From assembly GCA_948567375.1 (NCBI GenBank), contig OX419758.1, positions 18,233,001 to 18,297,000 of the forward strand: DNA of 64,000 nt, read 5' to 3'. Shown in pieces: positions 1-12,378 of this stretch (position 1 is its first letter; every line of letters starts with the position of its first letter). This DNA comes from Lunularia cruciata (lineage: Eukaryota > Streptophyta > Marchantiopsida > Lunulariales > Lunulariaceae). The translations under genes were made by a program, and so were the position numbers. The notes beneath the pieces are model-generated. The model did not search any database. It had not been told where the DNA came from and was given only the letters and a program-made list of their open reading frames with translations.

Positions 1-1735
1 CTTTGACTACTTGACTGCCGAGCTACATCTAGTAGGCTTGAAAGTCAAGGTGTCAAAGTATAGGGCATGGTCCCCTCTAGGTATTCCTCCCCCCCTTGAT
101 ATGTGGGTTGTATCACATCCACATATGGACTTTGTGTTCTTGGAGTGCCAATAGGATCGGAGGATTTTGTCACACGCTTCTTAGATGCTGCTCTTGCAAA
201 GGGTGTTCTCCATGTGGATGACCTTCCATTATTGGGAGATCCATAGGTGGCATTTGGTATACTCTCTTCCAGTATTGCTCGTCGACCATCCTACCTCATC
301 CATACAGTTCCCCCCTCATCGTCCTTCCTATCACATCTAAGAGCATTTGATAGGAGGATTATGGGAGTCTTTGGTGATATTATTGGACCAAAGACTTTTG
401 AGTGTGTGACAAGGGATTTGGCACGTAGACAGACATCTTTACCAATCTCATGTGGTGGGGTTGGCTTGCTTTCTATGGAGGAGACGGCACCTATAGCGTT
501 TTTGGGTAGTTGGGCTCTCGGTACCCCTACTTTTCTCTTGTTTTGTGGTTGCTGATAGGCCGGTTTTGGAGACTTATGTGATAGAGGTGGAGGGAGGATC
601 CTTTTCTTGCCAGGTGTTTTTGCGACAGACGAGAGACAGTCTATCCCCACGAGCACGAGAGGATTTTCCACCTTTTGCTTCACTATCGTTAGATTGGACT
701 AGATGTTACAGTCTTCCTTGATGGAGTGACAATGTGAGCATACGCTACATTCTCTCTTAGTCGACTCGTCCATTCCTCATGCTACTAGAGCACATCTTTG
801 CTCTTGCTCTGGCAAAGGTGTATGCTCTTGGATCCTAGCTCGATAGTGCATTAGGGCTTTTCGACTCGCACCAGCTACTTTCTCTACAGCGATGAGGTTT
901 CGCCTAGGTTTGGTCCACCCATCTGCATCTTCATTACTCACTTGTGAGTGTGGTTCTACACTGGATACAACAGCGGTCCACATGACACGGTGTCCTTTTG
1001 GAAGACAGAGGATAGCTCCCATGATGCCATTAGAGACATAGTGTTTGCTATGGCACGAGAGAGTGGATACTTGGCTTGGAGGGAGCATTCGTATGCTTTG
1101 AAGACAACACGTGTCAGGGCAGACTTATACTTGGTCCGAGATGATCAAGTGACAGTAGCAGATGTCGTGGTTATGGACCCTACGCGGGATACAGTTTCGG
1201 AAGGAGTGATTACCCATCCCCCTGGATGGGCAGCGAGTGCAGCAGCAGGTCGCAAGGTCTCCAAGTATAGGGGCTTGCAGTGAGGTCACCTCTTTGTTCC
1301 TCTAGCCTTGGAGTTATATGGAGCGATGGACACGGCATTTGACACATTTGTTAGGGAGTGTGTGAGAGCTTATCATGTTAGGCGTCATGTTAAGGAGTGC
1401 GCGAGAGCTTATCATGTTAGGCGTCCGAGTGTACCATTCTCACTCTCATACTTTGTAGCATATTTTAGACAGCATGTGTCCATTGCTCTACAGAGGGCAG
1501 TGGCTGGTGCAATCCATAGGAGAGCAATCACATTAGGTGATGTTTCTTCGGATGCTCCAGTTGTGTGTAGACCGTACGACTTGCATAGCTCGGATATCTT
1601 AGGTGCGGTAGGGCAGATTTCTCATATAGACTCTATTGGGGCTTAGCCCCATGTTACCTTTTTTGTCTCTCCCTTTTACTGTTTGATGGGGTCTTCCCAT
1701 CCTTCGTTTTTCTTACGCGGTCGCCTTTCATCTCA
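1..1735 (+). mobile_element. Non-LTR retrotransposon, 3' portion (copy A)
   Basis: A degenerate reading frame interrupted by stops and frame changes. About 1-540 resembles the C-terminal part of a LINE-type reverse transcriptase: LPISCGGVGL, AFLGSWAL and, upstream, a stretch reading roughly LGVPIGSEDF. A Zn-knuckle follows at about 943-993 (C-x-C, then H and C). About 1020-1280 reads HDAIRDIVF, RADLYLVRDD and ADVVVMDPT, like the PD-(D/E)XK restriction-like nuclease found C-terminal in some site-specific LINE families. The tail to 1646 (LELYGAMD, then RAVAGAIHRRA) matches the usual C-terminus of that family. The 3' UTR ends with the signature TACGCGGTCGCC near 1714-1725. The 5' part lies outside the window. 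The element is dead because of multiple stops. Homologous to the copy at 56370-57735. Family assignment rests on remembered motifs. Confidence 0.7.
1351..1428 (+). repeat. 39-bp in-frame tandem duplication in copy A
   Basis: Two 39-bp units (1351-1389 and 1390-1428) with few mismatches. Each encodes a 13-residue block containing RAYHVRR. Copy B has only one such unit, so the duplication arose in copy A after the two copies separated. The length is a multiple of three. Confidence 0.85.
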
Positions 1736-2399
1736 ATGTTCGACAATTGATATACTCTTGACCTCCTCCGCACTGCTTCTCATATGAGAGATTTCCCTAC
1801 AAATGTGCTGGGACGATGACCGTGGAGATAAAAGTTGACTGTAAAGGGACCTTTCTGCGTAAACAAGAGCCTTAATGGCTCTTGTTCAAAACTGTCAAAG
1901 ACTTTAAATAGTGTGGTGTAAAAGGAGTGAGAGAGTGGAAGTTCCTGATTTTGAAGTCAAGATGACCTGGTCAAGAAACTAATAAGCAAAACATGCTGAA
2001 GACAAGCCCACGTGCCAATGCTATGATGGAATCCTTCAAATGGTTGACTAGAGATTTTCTTCTTCCTGCGATCAAGAAGGAAAGGGAGGCCACACGTCTT
2101 CTAAACTTTTGCTTTACGCAGATTCAAGTGAGAGACTGTTATTGACTATTCTGACGCGAGAGAATAGAATCACTTGCATGTTCCCTTCTTTCAACTTGGT
2201 TTTGTAGTCACATGTGTCAAGTTCTGGATTTCAATCTTACATAAAGCATGATAGTTGGTAGCCGGTGCTATTCTCGGGTCCCATACAAAGAGAGACTGCG
2301 GATTTTTATGTGAACGAATTAGTCTTCTGTGGACTGCTGTCTTACATCTTTGGCTGCCGTGATATCTCGGAATTCCCACTGGAGCAAACTTCTGTGTCT
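1736..2399. other. Spacer without recognised gene
   Basis: About 660 bases between copy A and the first short 3' tag. Only short random frames are present, with no recognisable domain or RNA gene. Confidence 0.5.
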
Positions 2400-2407
2400 T
2401 CCTTTCT

Positions 2408-2435
2408 TCGTGTTTTCTACGCGGTCGCCTTTTTC
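2408..2435 (+). mobile_element. 28-bp retroelement 3'-end tag
   Basis: Contains TTTTCTACGCGGTCGCCT, the 3'-terminal signature of the non-LTR element. It is flanked by the direct repeat TCCTTTCT (2400-2407 and 2436-2443), a plausible 8-bp target-site duplication. The flank is pyrimidine-rich, so the duplication is less certain than for the tags at 10962 and 54194. Confidence 0.55.
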
Positions 2436-4971
2436 TCCTTTCTGCGAAGGATTCTATCGGGATAGTGTGTTAGACTAAAAAGTGTTTGGAAGGTGGTTAC
2501 ATTCCATGTTATAGTGAAAGTTGTAGAGTCGTATATTACAGCAGTAGTCTTGGGATGCCATTGCAGACTTCGCTGAAATCTCCCCGACAGAAACTACAAA
2601 CAAGGTCGATAACTCAATTCACACAAGTATCTTGAGTCAGAGGCGGATTAAAACCTTCACTTGATTAAAATTCCTGGAATCGTAAATTATTGTCCTCCTC
2701 TACGGGGTATGGACAGATACTGCTTGATGACAAATGGACAGAGCCTAGGGGTAAGTAAGTATGCTAATCAAATGTGAAATGAACTTTTCTTCCATTGCCG
2801 CCTCCACTTGTCAAACTCGGATGTAAGAGGTTTAGCAAAATCACTTCCATAAGGTTCTACCATAGGTTTCAATTTGATCTCTAAGGGTATCTCTAGTTAT
2901 TCCCAATTTAGTTTTTTCAAGTGTAAGATTCTTTATGAATGGTTCTTGAAGACACCCATCGTTTTAATTTTATAGCTCTAATTTTTTTTTAGCATTAAGT
3001 ATAAAATTTGAAACAACCATAAATTTCTATAGTTACTGAATTACGTTTTGTTTTGTTTTGAGTTTCACTTGTCTTTTCGAGTGGAAGAATCTATATAGAA
3101 TCTGTATAAATACTCAAATTCTTCTCTTTTAGGTTATTGTAAGTTATTGTCGGGTATGGCTTGATAGTCATATCATAAACAATCATAGCTTCATAGATTT
3201 CCAAAAGAGACATATGTAAGGTATCGGCCTGGTTCATTCCTACGCACATAAAGTTCCCCTTCTCTGTATATTTAACAATATGACTCAAGTTTGAAGTACT
3301 TTAAATCAAAATTCTAACGATTGAAAATGCTATTGGTTGTGTATATCAGGCACTGAACCTCCAAGACATTAATTTCGTTTAAATCTGTTGTGCCAGCAGG
3401 CTATGTTATCTTCAATTTACAAATATGAAAGTTTCAATTTGTCAATTCCCATAAGAAACTAAACGGGAATGAAATTTCTATATGTGAAGAACTTTGAGCA
3501 GCACATCCGCATGTATTTGATAAATATTTGCTTGTTTGTATCTTTATATCATAAACGTATGTTTCTATATCTTCATTTGAGCAGTCTAAAATAATCTTCC
3601 CGTTGGGTAATTCTTAATAACTACATAAATAAATATCAACTTCAGAAATTTACACTTAATGTATTTGATGAAAAATTCACCCTTAAAATCTCAACATCAA
3701 ATGGATATTGACATATGTGTATTTTGACAAGTTTTATATCATTAATATATACTCTTATATCTTTTATTTTGAGCAATATAAAATAATGCTACATCGGATA
3801 ATTATGAATAACTACACAAATTAATTATTATACTTAATGATTCGGAGGCCTTTGTTAAAACAATCTATTATGGAGAATTAAAGTCTGAAAGTTCACAGAT
3901 CTCTCATTGACGATGATTTGGAATTATTTTTTAATATCATTAACAGCTGCTAAGATATTTATTTATTCATCATTTCAAAATATCAATTCCATTTGGTCAT
4001 TTTCCGCCACCAACCAAATAGAGCTATGAATTATTAATTTATTGATATCATGAAAATAATATTAAACTAGTCCATGACTCTCCGTAATTGTTTCATAATA
4101 AAAACTAAGCATATGAAGAGAAGTTCTTATCTTTCTTCACATTTCCAGAAACAGAGAATATTCATCAGTAATATGAATAATAATGTAACAATGATAATCT
4201 TTATTTTCTATCTTTTTCACCTATAATGATGAAAAAATTAATCAAATCTGGTTGGCTCAACGTATCATATAATTTCATATTGTATACCTATAGATAGAAG
4301 CTCTTGTTGATAAATTACTGATTAGAAGCAAAGAATGATTTGAGCACACTATTTAGATATGATCAAATATTTGAAATAAAACATTAAAGAAAATTTCATT
4401 TTGGTTTGAGTTTTAAATTTTTTCCATCATTCAACCTTCTTTTTTGACATCTAAAGGTAAAGTGAAACTATCCGAGCTGAATTTAAGTTCCACTCTTTCA
4501 TGTGGTTGATATAATGGAAGTTGTTTCACTTATGTGGGGTAGGTCAAACTAATTATAAAACTTAAAAATTTTCCTCCTTGAATCAACTCAAATCTTTGAT
4601 TGGATTTTTTGAAGTGCCTTTGGCAAATTGAGGCATTTCAACTCTTAATTTGAGATAAGATACCTCGATTTGAGTATCAAAAGAAATACTTTCTACTATC
4701 GGGTTTGTTAACTTCAAAACCAATTAAAAAAAACCTCTCATCTCTAAAGCACTTGACTGAACTTATTGAGCATTTAATCTATTTATCATATATTTATATA
4801 TAATAATTTCTAAATTATAAAATAATCCTGTTTAAACCAAATAAATAAATATTCTAAGAAGATTGAATCATTAATTGTTGGTAGTATTGATAGATGTTAT
4901 AGATGTAATAGTATAAATTATTATTATTGTCATTTGAAAATGATCCAATGAATCACACAAATGGTGAAATC

Positions 4972-5170
4972 TGTATTGCTCTTTATATCCCCTCTCCTCT
5001 TGTTGCTTGTGAGGAAGGGGTAAAAATTTAACGCAAACTATTTATGAAAAAATTTAATTTTTATTCTACTATGTATTGCTCTTTATATCCCCTCTCGTGT
5101 TGCCTGTGAAGAAGGGGTAAAAATTTAACACAAACTATTTATAAAAAAAGTTTAATTTCTATTCAACTAA
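4972..5170. repeat. 100-bp tandem repeat, two copies
   Basis: Units 4972-5071 and 5072-about 5170 share TATTGCTCTTTATATCCC and a GAAGGGGTAAAAATTTAAC core at a period of 100 bp. Scattered substitutions and small indels separate them, so this is an older duplication. Noncoding. Confidence 0.85.
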
Positions 5171-5994
5171 TTTAGCTGTACTCGTCAGTGATTATAGTAA
5201 TTTTAGCTTGCTCAATATCATTTACAACTATTTATGGAAATTTTTCACCACTAGAAAAATCAATCTTACATTCTTTTCCGAACTTTGAGTCTTTCACTTC
5301 TATTTTGCAATATGTACATGAGATTTAAGGCACTTTCTAGTACACTTCAACAAACCATCCTTTAAAATCCTAACAACTCAATAATTTAAGAAATAGAGCT
5401 TTCAAAATATAAGAGTAGTTATCTGTATAAGTTAATTTGAAGTTGGAATAAGAGTAAGTTAAAAATTTTATATTGGAATGAAAGAAACATATGCTAAAAT
5501 TATTATGGTTGAAGCTCATTTGATTTTCAAAACTAAGAACATGATATACTTTCAATCAAGCAGAATTATTGTATTTAACAAATGGATATTTTAAATGAAT
5601 ATTTTATATGTAGGAATCTATGTAAGAAAATTATGAAAAATTATTAGATTGTAGTGTAATATATAAGTCTTTAGCATTGAATATAGCTTCTAATAATCAA
5701 ATACATCTTTCTTGACAAGGACATCTAGGAAATTATAAATATCAAAATTAGAATTTCAATTACTACATCCTTCAACAAAATCATTTAGCAATTTATAACG
5801 TACCAAATTAAATAGCCTTGAAATGAAAACACAAGTATTTATTTTAACTTCTTTTATATCTATTCAAAGTATTAATCTTACTATCTATATTATTATATCT
5901 TGTATATATATTTTTGAAACTTTTATAAAAAATTGAATTCCAACATACCAAGTGAACCTCTCCTCCTCCTTATTCTTATTGTGATGCTCATTGA

Positions 5995-6074
5995 TGTTGT
6001 ATTCCTGCCTTATTAAGTATTCATATTGTTTGTTGTATTCCTGCCTTATTAAGTATTCATATTGTTTGTTGTAT
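5995..6074. repeat. 36-bp tandem repeat, about 2.2 copies
   Basis: Units 5995-6030 and 6031-6066 begin TGTTGTATTCCTGCC and are identical; a partial third unit follows. The frames on both strands running through it are repeat artefacts. Confidence 0.9.
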
Positions 6075-6940
6075 AAACTCAAGTTCAATAATTCATCCCT
6101 TCAACATAGCATTGTATCGAACAATATCATGTTAATATGCTTACAGCTTCTAAGTCAGATCTACTTCTCAAGCTCAACAGATTTAAGTAGAAAGAGTTGG
6201 TTATTCTTCATCATTCATCCCCGACCATGAGAAAATACTTCTTTTAATAGTCTAAGGTCATTGTAAATCTATTACTTAAGGTTCATGAAGTCCATCAAAG
6301 ACCTTTTTTATAGTCTAAAATCATCAAGGTCATACGGTAATGTTTCACCAGAAGCTTCGAACAACTCTCCGTGAAGTCACCGATAACATGATTCGCATTT
6401 CCGGTACTATTTAGTTTGATCATAAAACTGAATTCAAAATGAATATTTGATAGTAGTACAACTCACTTACAGCAGGAATGATAACTAATTCAACAACTCT
6501 ACCCTTTAAACTAATTGGTGAAATAAATAAATAAAGTAATTTAACATGGAACAGATACAATTTAAAAATAAATAGTTTATCAATACTACCCCTCACCTCT
6601 GCTCTATTAATTAGCAAATGCAATAACTCTGCTCTAGTAATTAGCAAAAGAGGATGTAATAGATTGCTGAAATATGCAATCTCAACGGAATAATCCTAGA
6701 TTTAAGAGGCAGAAGGGAAATTTGGACAAAGAAGGATCGGAATTTAGCCAATCATATAGACACTCCATCACGTATGGAGAGTTCACCCTGAAATTTACAC
6801 TTGGAGATAAGAATTAGATTTTTGGGCCGGCTGAGAGTCCAGGCAAAAGAGATTGCACTTTTGGGTGTGTTTGGGAGTGTTTAAGCTTGATTGGGATTTA
6901 GCAAAGGAAAATAACCACAGTTCAGAATATTTAAGCTTTC

Positions 6941-7180
6941 AAACTCTACTCAACGCAGATTTTACGGCGAACAAATAAAAGAGATTTTGTACAGCACTAA
7001 GAGAAAATCTGGAGGTACAAACATCCACCGGACATATTCTTTTACACCTAAGATAATAGTCTCTCGATTGTAGTTTCAATGTAGAGTGGAGGTGTAGTAT
7101 TTGATAAGAACACTGCTTGCTAACATAGTTCTGCCATTGCCAACTAGGACAATATGTGGCACCACGTGGCATCAGAGGGT
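6941..7180 (+). mobile_element. Possible degraded LTR with primer-binding site
   Basis: TGGCATCAGAG at 7167-7177 differs by one base from the TGGTATCAGAG priming site (initiator tRNA-Met) that lies just inside the 5' LTR of many plant Copia elements. About 200 bp upstream could be LTR sequence. No second LTR, gag or pol was found downstream, so this is suggestive only. Confidence 0.25.
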
Positions 7181-10100
7181 ATAGGGTGTTTTTCCGTCAA
7201 CTTGGGGTGCTGTTTAGTCGTGTTGAGTCAACGTGGGTCTTGGAATCATGCTTTTCGTGATGGTTTACGTCTACCTTTCTAATAATACTCTAAATTTAGG
7301 ATTTCGAGCTAACTGTGTCTGAAGTTGTTAATTTTTACTTTCGAGTTAACGATATCCCAAGTTGCTAAAAATGTTGTTAGCAGTAGATTTTTTTACCCTG
7401 GCATATCGATCTCAGGTAACTGTTTTGCGAAGTCTGATGAGGCATATAAGGTTATAGCGCTTGTAATCGAAAATTATTATCATGGTTTATCTGAAATTTA
7501 TATTAAATATAATATGAAAAATTATTTTTATTTTATAATTATTTTAACTGTTATATTTTTGTTATTTTATAACTGTGTAAAGAGCATTATTGGTACAATC
7601 CATAAGAAATCAGTCACACAAGTTAGTTATTTTATCAATAGATCATTCAACTTACACGAATGTAAAATTGCTGATACAATAGGAAAGATGTCCCATTTCA
7701 CTATTATATTATATTATATCAGGTTAACTTCACTTTACTCTTTGGTTATATTTTTGTGTAGCTTATAAAATGTTCTCATTTTTCTTGTTATATGCTCACA
7801 TTACAGATTACTTCACGAACAACTAAATGGATTTTATATGTACACCTTCTAACTTTATGACCATATGTTCATAATAATACATATTATTTTACAAGTATGG
7901 CTAGGGAATTAACTTGGAGTAAATTTATGTGATGCAGGAGACTAACCATTTCAAGAGCAGTTGAGATTATCCTTCAACTTGCTTGCAACATACAGTTATT
8001 TTTCTACTTGAGAAATTTATCATGGTTTACCATTGATTTGATAGATGATATCCCGAAATTTCTTATTTTAATTGTGAATATATAGTTTTAAATTAAAATA
8101 AAATATAATAAAATCATACTTCCAAATATCCGTATTAGTATCAACTTCAAAAAAAAAATGGTATACAGTTTTCTGGTTCAATTACTATGATAAATTTAAT
8201 TTGTAAATTTTTTAAATTTAAATTCAAAATTCTTGAAATAAAATCATTAATTGCAACGTAAATGTTTTACAATCCCAATCCCTCCACTTTTAACGGAAAG
8301 CACGATATCCCTCAATCTGGAAATCCTCGATTCTATCCGAGTCCCTTGGTCTTGACCGGGAAACCTATAATTGCAGAGTATTTCAATCTGATCCCGAGTC
8401 TTGATGTGGCCACAGTTCCCCTTATCCTCACTTGAGTCATCGATTTTGGCCGGCTTGTGGGACATTTTCACTCTTTCTCCCCAATATTTTCAGAGAATTC
8501 TTTCTCGGAATATCCGAGAACAATTGTCTAGTATGATTATCTGATATAGTGAATCATTTGGTTCCTTGCTTTGGTATTTAGATTCAGAAGATCTTGTATT
8601 CTTTTCTTTCTTACAGATTTGTGTACTTTGCATATTTCCCATAATATTCTATCTGAACAGGGTGTTTTCGTCTAGTTAGCTGACCCAGCCGAAATTACCC
8701 AATGAAACCATAACATTACTTGCCAAAACCAGTTCCTCTACTGGTAGCTGTTACAAACAAGTTCCACGTCAGTCACGTGCTATACGAAGTACTGGTAAGT
8801 CCTTAGGTTAACTTGGGTACGTATCATTTAGACGAAGTGTCAAGTGTGAGATATTGACTTTCCCTGAGTTGTTCACATGTTACTTAATTTTGTTCTCAAA
8901 ACTCCAGTTCCGTGTTTGTTTGTAACCATGCATCGGAACATCGACTTGTTTATATTTCTCTGTTGATAGATTGAGTTTTTATATACCTTAAAATATGAAG
9001 TTCGTGAAAGAATGAAGAATGTTATACCAAAAAGCTACTAACAAACATGACGCTTATCCTGTCTAAAATGCAAAGATTCTGCAAAGATTCAAATTTCTTA
9101 TATTCTTTGGATAGAACCTATGAGGCATACAGTAGGATGTATAGAAGTTACTAAGGTCCTGTGTGATTATGATTATCGAATCTTCCAATTGAAAGTGAGA
9201 TTTAAGTTCCTCGTCAAATAGGGCAGGTGATTAGAGGCATACAGGTTTTAAAGAGTATTTGCTTTCTTGTATGTTTTTCTTTTATATCTTTATTCGTATA
9301 CGCGTTGAGTAGATCGTAGGGGTGTAGTGTAGCGTTGAGTAGTGTAAAGTGTTGTAAGGTAGAGTAAAGTACATCATATATACAAGATTGGACAGGTATA
9401 TACACTCTCAACTCCCATGTAGCAAAAAGGTACGTATCATTGCTAGAGGTGTTGAAGAGTGATTCAGTGTAGGAAGGCTGTGACGAGCTCCGTATGAGGG
9501 GGGCAACCACGTAGCGAAGAAGGGAATCACCTGCTTTATTGAAGACTCTGGTTCCTACCACGTGGCTTTATATTAAGCGCCAGATACTTTTAAGAGACGT
9601 ATTGTAGCAGTCCAATAGTGCGCACACAGTTGCTAATGAGATCTGAAGATTAGTACTCTAGGGTCGAGGCCGGAAACCAATTCGAGCTCCGCGCTTTATT
9701 GATCTCCGTGTGCGCGATGTGACGCGTCTGGCAGCTGTGGGATAGATAACAGCAGACGTTCCAAGCAGCTCTCCTGCCGTAGCTGCATGGTTTCTTCTGT
9801 GTCTTGACAATGATGCGAACCGCAACCGCCAAAAACATCGCCATCTACAGTTCTCAGAATCTGGGGCCCTTTGGACTTTGCAGGTCTATCTTGCCTTGTG
9901 ATGTCCACTTTTATGATTGGAAAGGTGAATTGCGGGATTCTTCATAACGCGATCGTTGTTCTAAAGGTTGTGGGAGGACTCCAAGACCTGGCTTTTGATA
10001 ATGTACGGAGGAAGAGAGAATCTGCCCGGATTATGTGAGGAAAACTCACTTCTAGTGATGTAATTTGGGCGGTGATAAGGAGAACTGAAATCGATGGCTT

Positions 10101-10950
10101 ACCCCTTGATGTCAGATACTTAAGAGTGTCGTTTAACAGAGAAGTTTGCAGGTTGAGAGCTCGAGTACGGAGGTAGTCAAATTTTTCTTCCTGATTATGT
10201 GAACGGCAGGTAAAAGCGGAATTAGAAAATGGAGACAAAAACTTTAACGGGGGGTCTCGGACAGTAATGCCTCGTTGCTGTGCATGAGCATTTTGGATGA
10301 GATCCGGAAAGCAGCAAACAAGAACTTTGACTCCAGGCTTTTTGGAGCAAGATTGATTTGGTGATATCTGGAGAGATTCTCCGTGTCTGACGGAATGAAA
10401 CTCACATTCAGTTTCTATTCACTAGTTTACACGTGCTCACCTTGTTGTTTAACACAGTTCTGCTAGACATAGCGAGCCAAATTGGAATCAATGGAGGAAA
10501 GAAGCAATACGGTGTAAACAAACTTTGTTTCACGGAATGGATCTGTTACTCTAGCGTTTCTCCTCTATCGCCAAACCGGTGATTTGGTGTGCAACTTCAG
10601 TGTCGCCATGGCTGAGATTCAAGCTTTGTGACATACAACTTAGAGAACTAATGTAATACAGTGAAACGGCAGGACATCGCGGCAAATTTACACGAGCGCA
10701 TTGAATAGTGTATCTCTTCTTCCAGTGTATAAAAGCAGCATGATAGAGGAGAAGGAAAGGAAACCTGGGGAGGGAAAACAGCCTCTCCCGCAGGATACCA
10801 CGAAGCTTCTGCTGAATCCTACCAATGACGAATTCACACAAGAGCAATGTAAGTGTAGGTTTTTATAAAACGCATACGGCCTCGGACATTAACGGATGAT
10901 TTATTACTTGGTATTATTTATCGCTGTAAACTGTGGTACTTCGAGTAACT
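7181..10950. other. Spacer without recognised gene
   Basis: AT-rich to about 8250, then of more balanced composition. A 147-codon frame at 7325-7768 (+) and a 115-codon frame at 9214-9561 (-) have no recognisable domain and look fortuitous. Around 9300-9370 there is low-complexity sequence built from GTTGAGTAG/GTGTAG-like words. No gene is supported. Confidence 0.45.
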
Positions 10951-10961
10951 GACTTATGAAT

Positions 10962-10982
10962 AGAAAAAAGGCGACCGCGTAG
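10962..10982 (-). mobile_element. 21-bp retroelement 3'-end tag with 11-bp TSD
   Basis: On the minus strand it reads CTACGCGGTCGCC followed by a T-run, the exact 3'-terminal signature of the non-LTR element. It sits between perfect 11-bp direct repeats GACTTATGAAT (10951-10961 and 10983-10993). Removing the 21 bp plus one repeat restores a continuous site. Best read as an extremely 5'-truncated retrotransposition event. Confidence 0.75.
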
Positions 10983-10993
10983 GACTTATGAAT

Positions 10994-12378
10994 GCATGAT
11001 ACACTTAAATCAACTCGTCAAGTAGCGGATGGAGGTCTCTGAAAGATGCCATGTAGCCGCATTGCCCGGAGACGTAGAGAGGAAATGAGTAGGTTAGATC
11101 TCTCGGACAGCTGGTTGAGGTGGAATAGAGGGTTTTCTCCGGAGACAAAAGCTCGACTGCATCTGGATTGCTCTTCACTTGCTGTACAACTGCATCCGAA
11201 ACTGCGCAAGTATCAGCCAAGGAATCTATCTGAATGACTTGCCGGGTAATGAATCCATTTGTAGCCAGGTTGTGCTCAGCAAAGTTCGAATCATGTCCGA
11301 ATTTTATCAAGGAGGAATAAGCTGGACTATAGAAGAGAACAAGGAAGTGAAATCAGGTGCAAACACAGAGAAATCTCAAAAAAATATGCAGCCTGGTTCA
11401 CGCTGTCTCGCCTCTCTTTGTCTGTTTTGCCCTTGTTGTGGAGAACCACAACAAGGGTCAGTTCTAAAGGTCAGTTCTATGTCAAGCGGAGACAAACACA
11501 TACTTGAACGAGTTGGTAAAGTATTCTATGAGGCGAGTGCGGGGAGAGTAAGGACAATATTAGGCCGCTTTGTACATGCCAAGCGACTTAGGGCCCGTTC
11601 AATTACACTGGACTGTTGCTTACATTGTGTGAATGTGTGACTCGCGCTTAGAGTACATGCAGAAGCAAGGACCACACAAAAGTCTTATTTGAGCAGTAAG
11701 AACCTGTTCTTCCGTGTCCTTTACTAGTTTTCTGAGTGCTGTTACAGCCCTCCAATTAGAACGAGAAGAACTTTTTGCCCTCTAAAAGATTTACTGTACA
11801 AGGCGGGACCTTTTTCTACTGCATATCTGGGAGTTTCCTAGCCCTGTCCAAACTCCGGTCCACGTCTGGAAAGGAGAGAGTACGTCCGGGATGGGCCCCA
11901 GTACGACCGTCTTTCCTGCACTCTTGAGAGTGCCGGTCGGTCTCGTGGATATAAGATCATATCCGGACGGTCAGGGATGCATGGAGTGCTAGATTGAGTA
12001 CAAGAGTGAAGCAGTAGCGGACTGCCCGAAGCGCGACACTGAATCGTTGTCTTCAGGGTGCTTGCTGCTCATCTTGTGTTACTCGTCAAAGCATCTTTTC
12101 ATGTCCCCTACATGTTAAATATCTTCACAAGTGCACTGTGTAGTCAAAATCTTCACTGACGGGAATATAAATTGCCTTGAGCGATCCAGCAGGAGTTCAC
12201 TTGGAATGACAGCCGGTGAGGTTCGACATTGAGCTCTGCGCAGCCGACAATATGCAGGTTTCGCACGTTAAAAAGTTTTAAGCGTTGCACTTGAACGCAG
12301 GACCAGGAACACGAAGAAATTAGACTCCTCAACCTCCATCACCAGCTTCAATACAGGCAGACCGATTTTTTTGTCAAC
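10994..12378. other. Spacer upstream of SLC1 gene
   Basis: Holds a 153-codon frame at 11179-11640 (+) with no recognised domain, and the perfect hairpin at 11430-11457. Presumably the SLC1 promoter and 5' UTR lie near 12379, but no clear TATA box was identified. Confidence 0.4.
11430..11457. repeat. Perfect hairpin, 12-bp stem, 4-nt loop
   Basis: CCCTTGTTGTGG (11430-11441), loop AGAA, then CCACAACAAGGG (11446-11457). It is followed directly by two copies of GGTCAGTTCTA (starting about 11456 and 11469). No TSD is evident and the function is unknown. Confidence 0.85.

Larger units (their letters stand above)
2444..6940. other. AT-rich gene-poor region
   Basis: Strongly AT-rich, with stop codons in all frames and no frame longer than about 80 codons. 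I recognise no gene. Contents are the 100-bp and 36-bp tandem repeats listed separately and a short imperfect repeat of CTCTGCTCTA near 6595-6645. Confidence 0.55.

Noticed and set aside
7325-7768. 147-codon open frame (+)
   Set aside because: AT-rich, low-complexity hydrophobic translation (KNYFYFIIILTVIFLLFY), no domain and no splice partners; expected by chance in this AT-rich stretch.
9214-9561. 115-codon open frame (-)
   Set aside because: Runs through low-complexity GTGTAG/GTTGAG sequence; no motif or coding signature.
11280-11300. GTTCGAATC resembling a tRNA B-box
   Set aside because: No A-box or cloverleaf could be drawn around it.
11179-11640. 153-codon open frame (+) with CLFCPCC
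   Set aside because: The cysteine cluster comes from the perfect inverted repeat at 11430-11457; no family resemblance.
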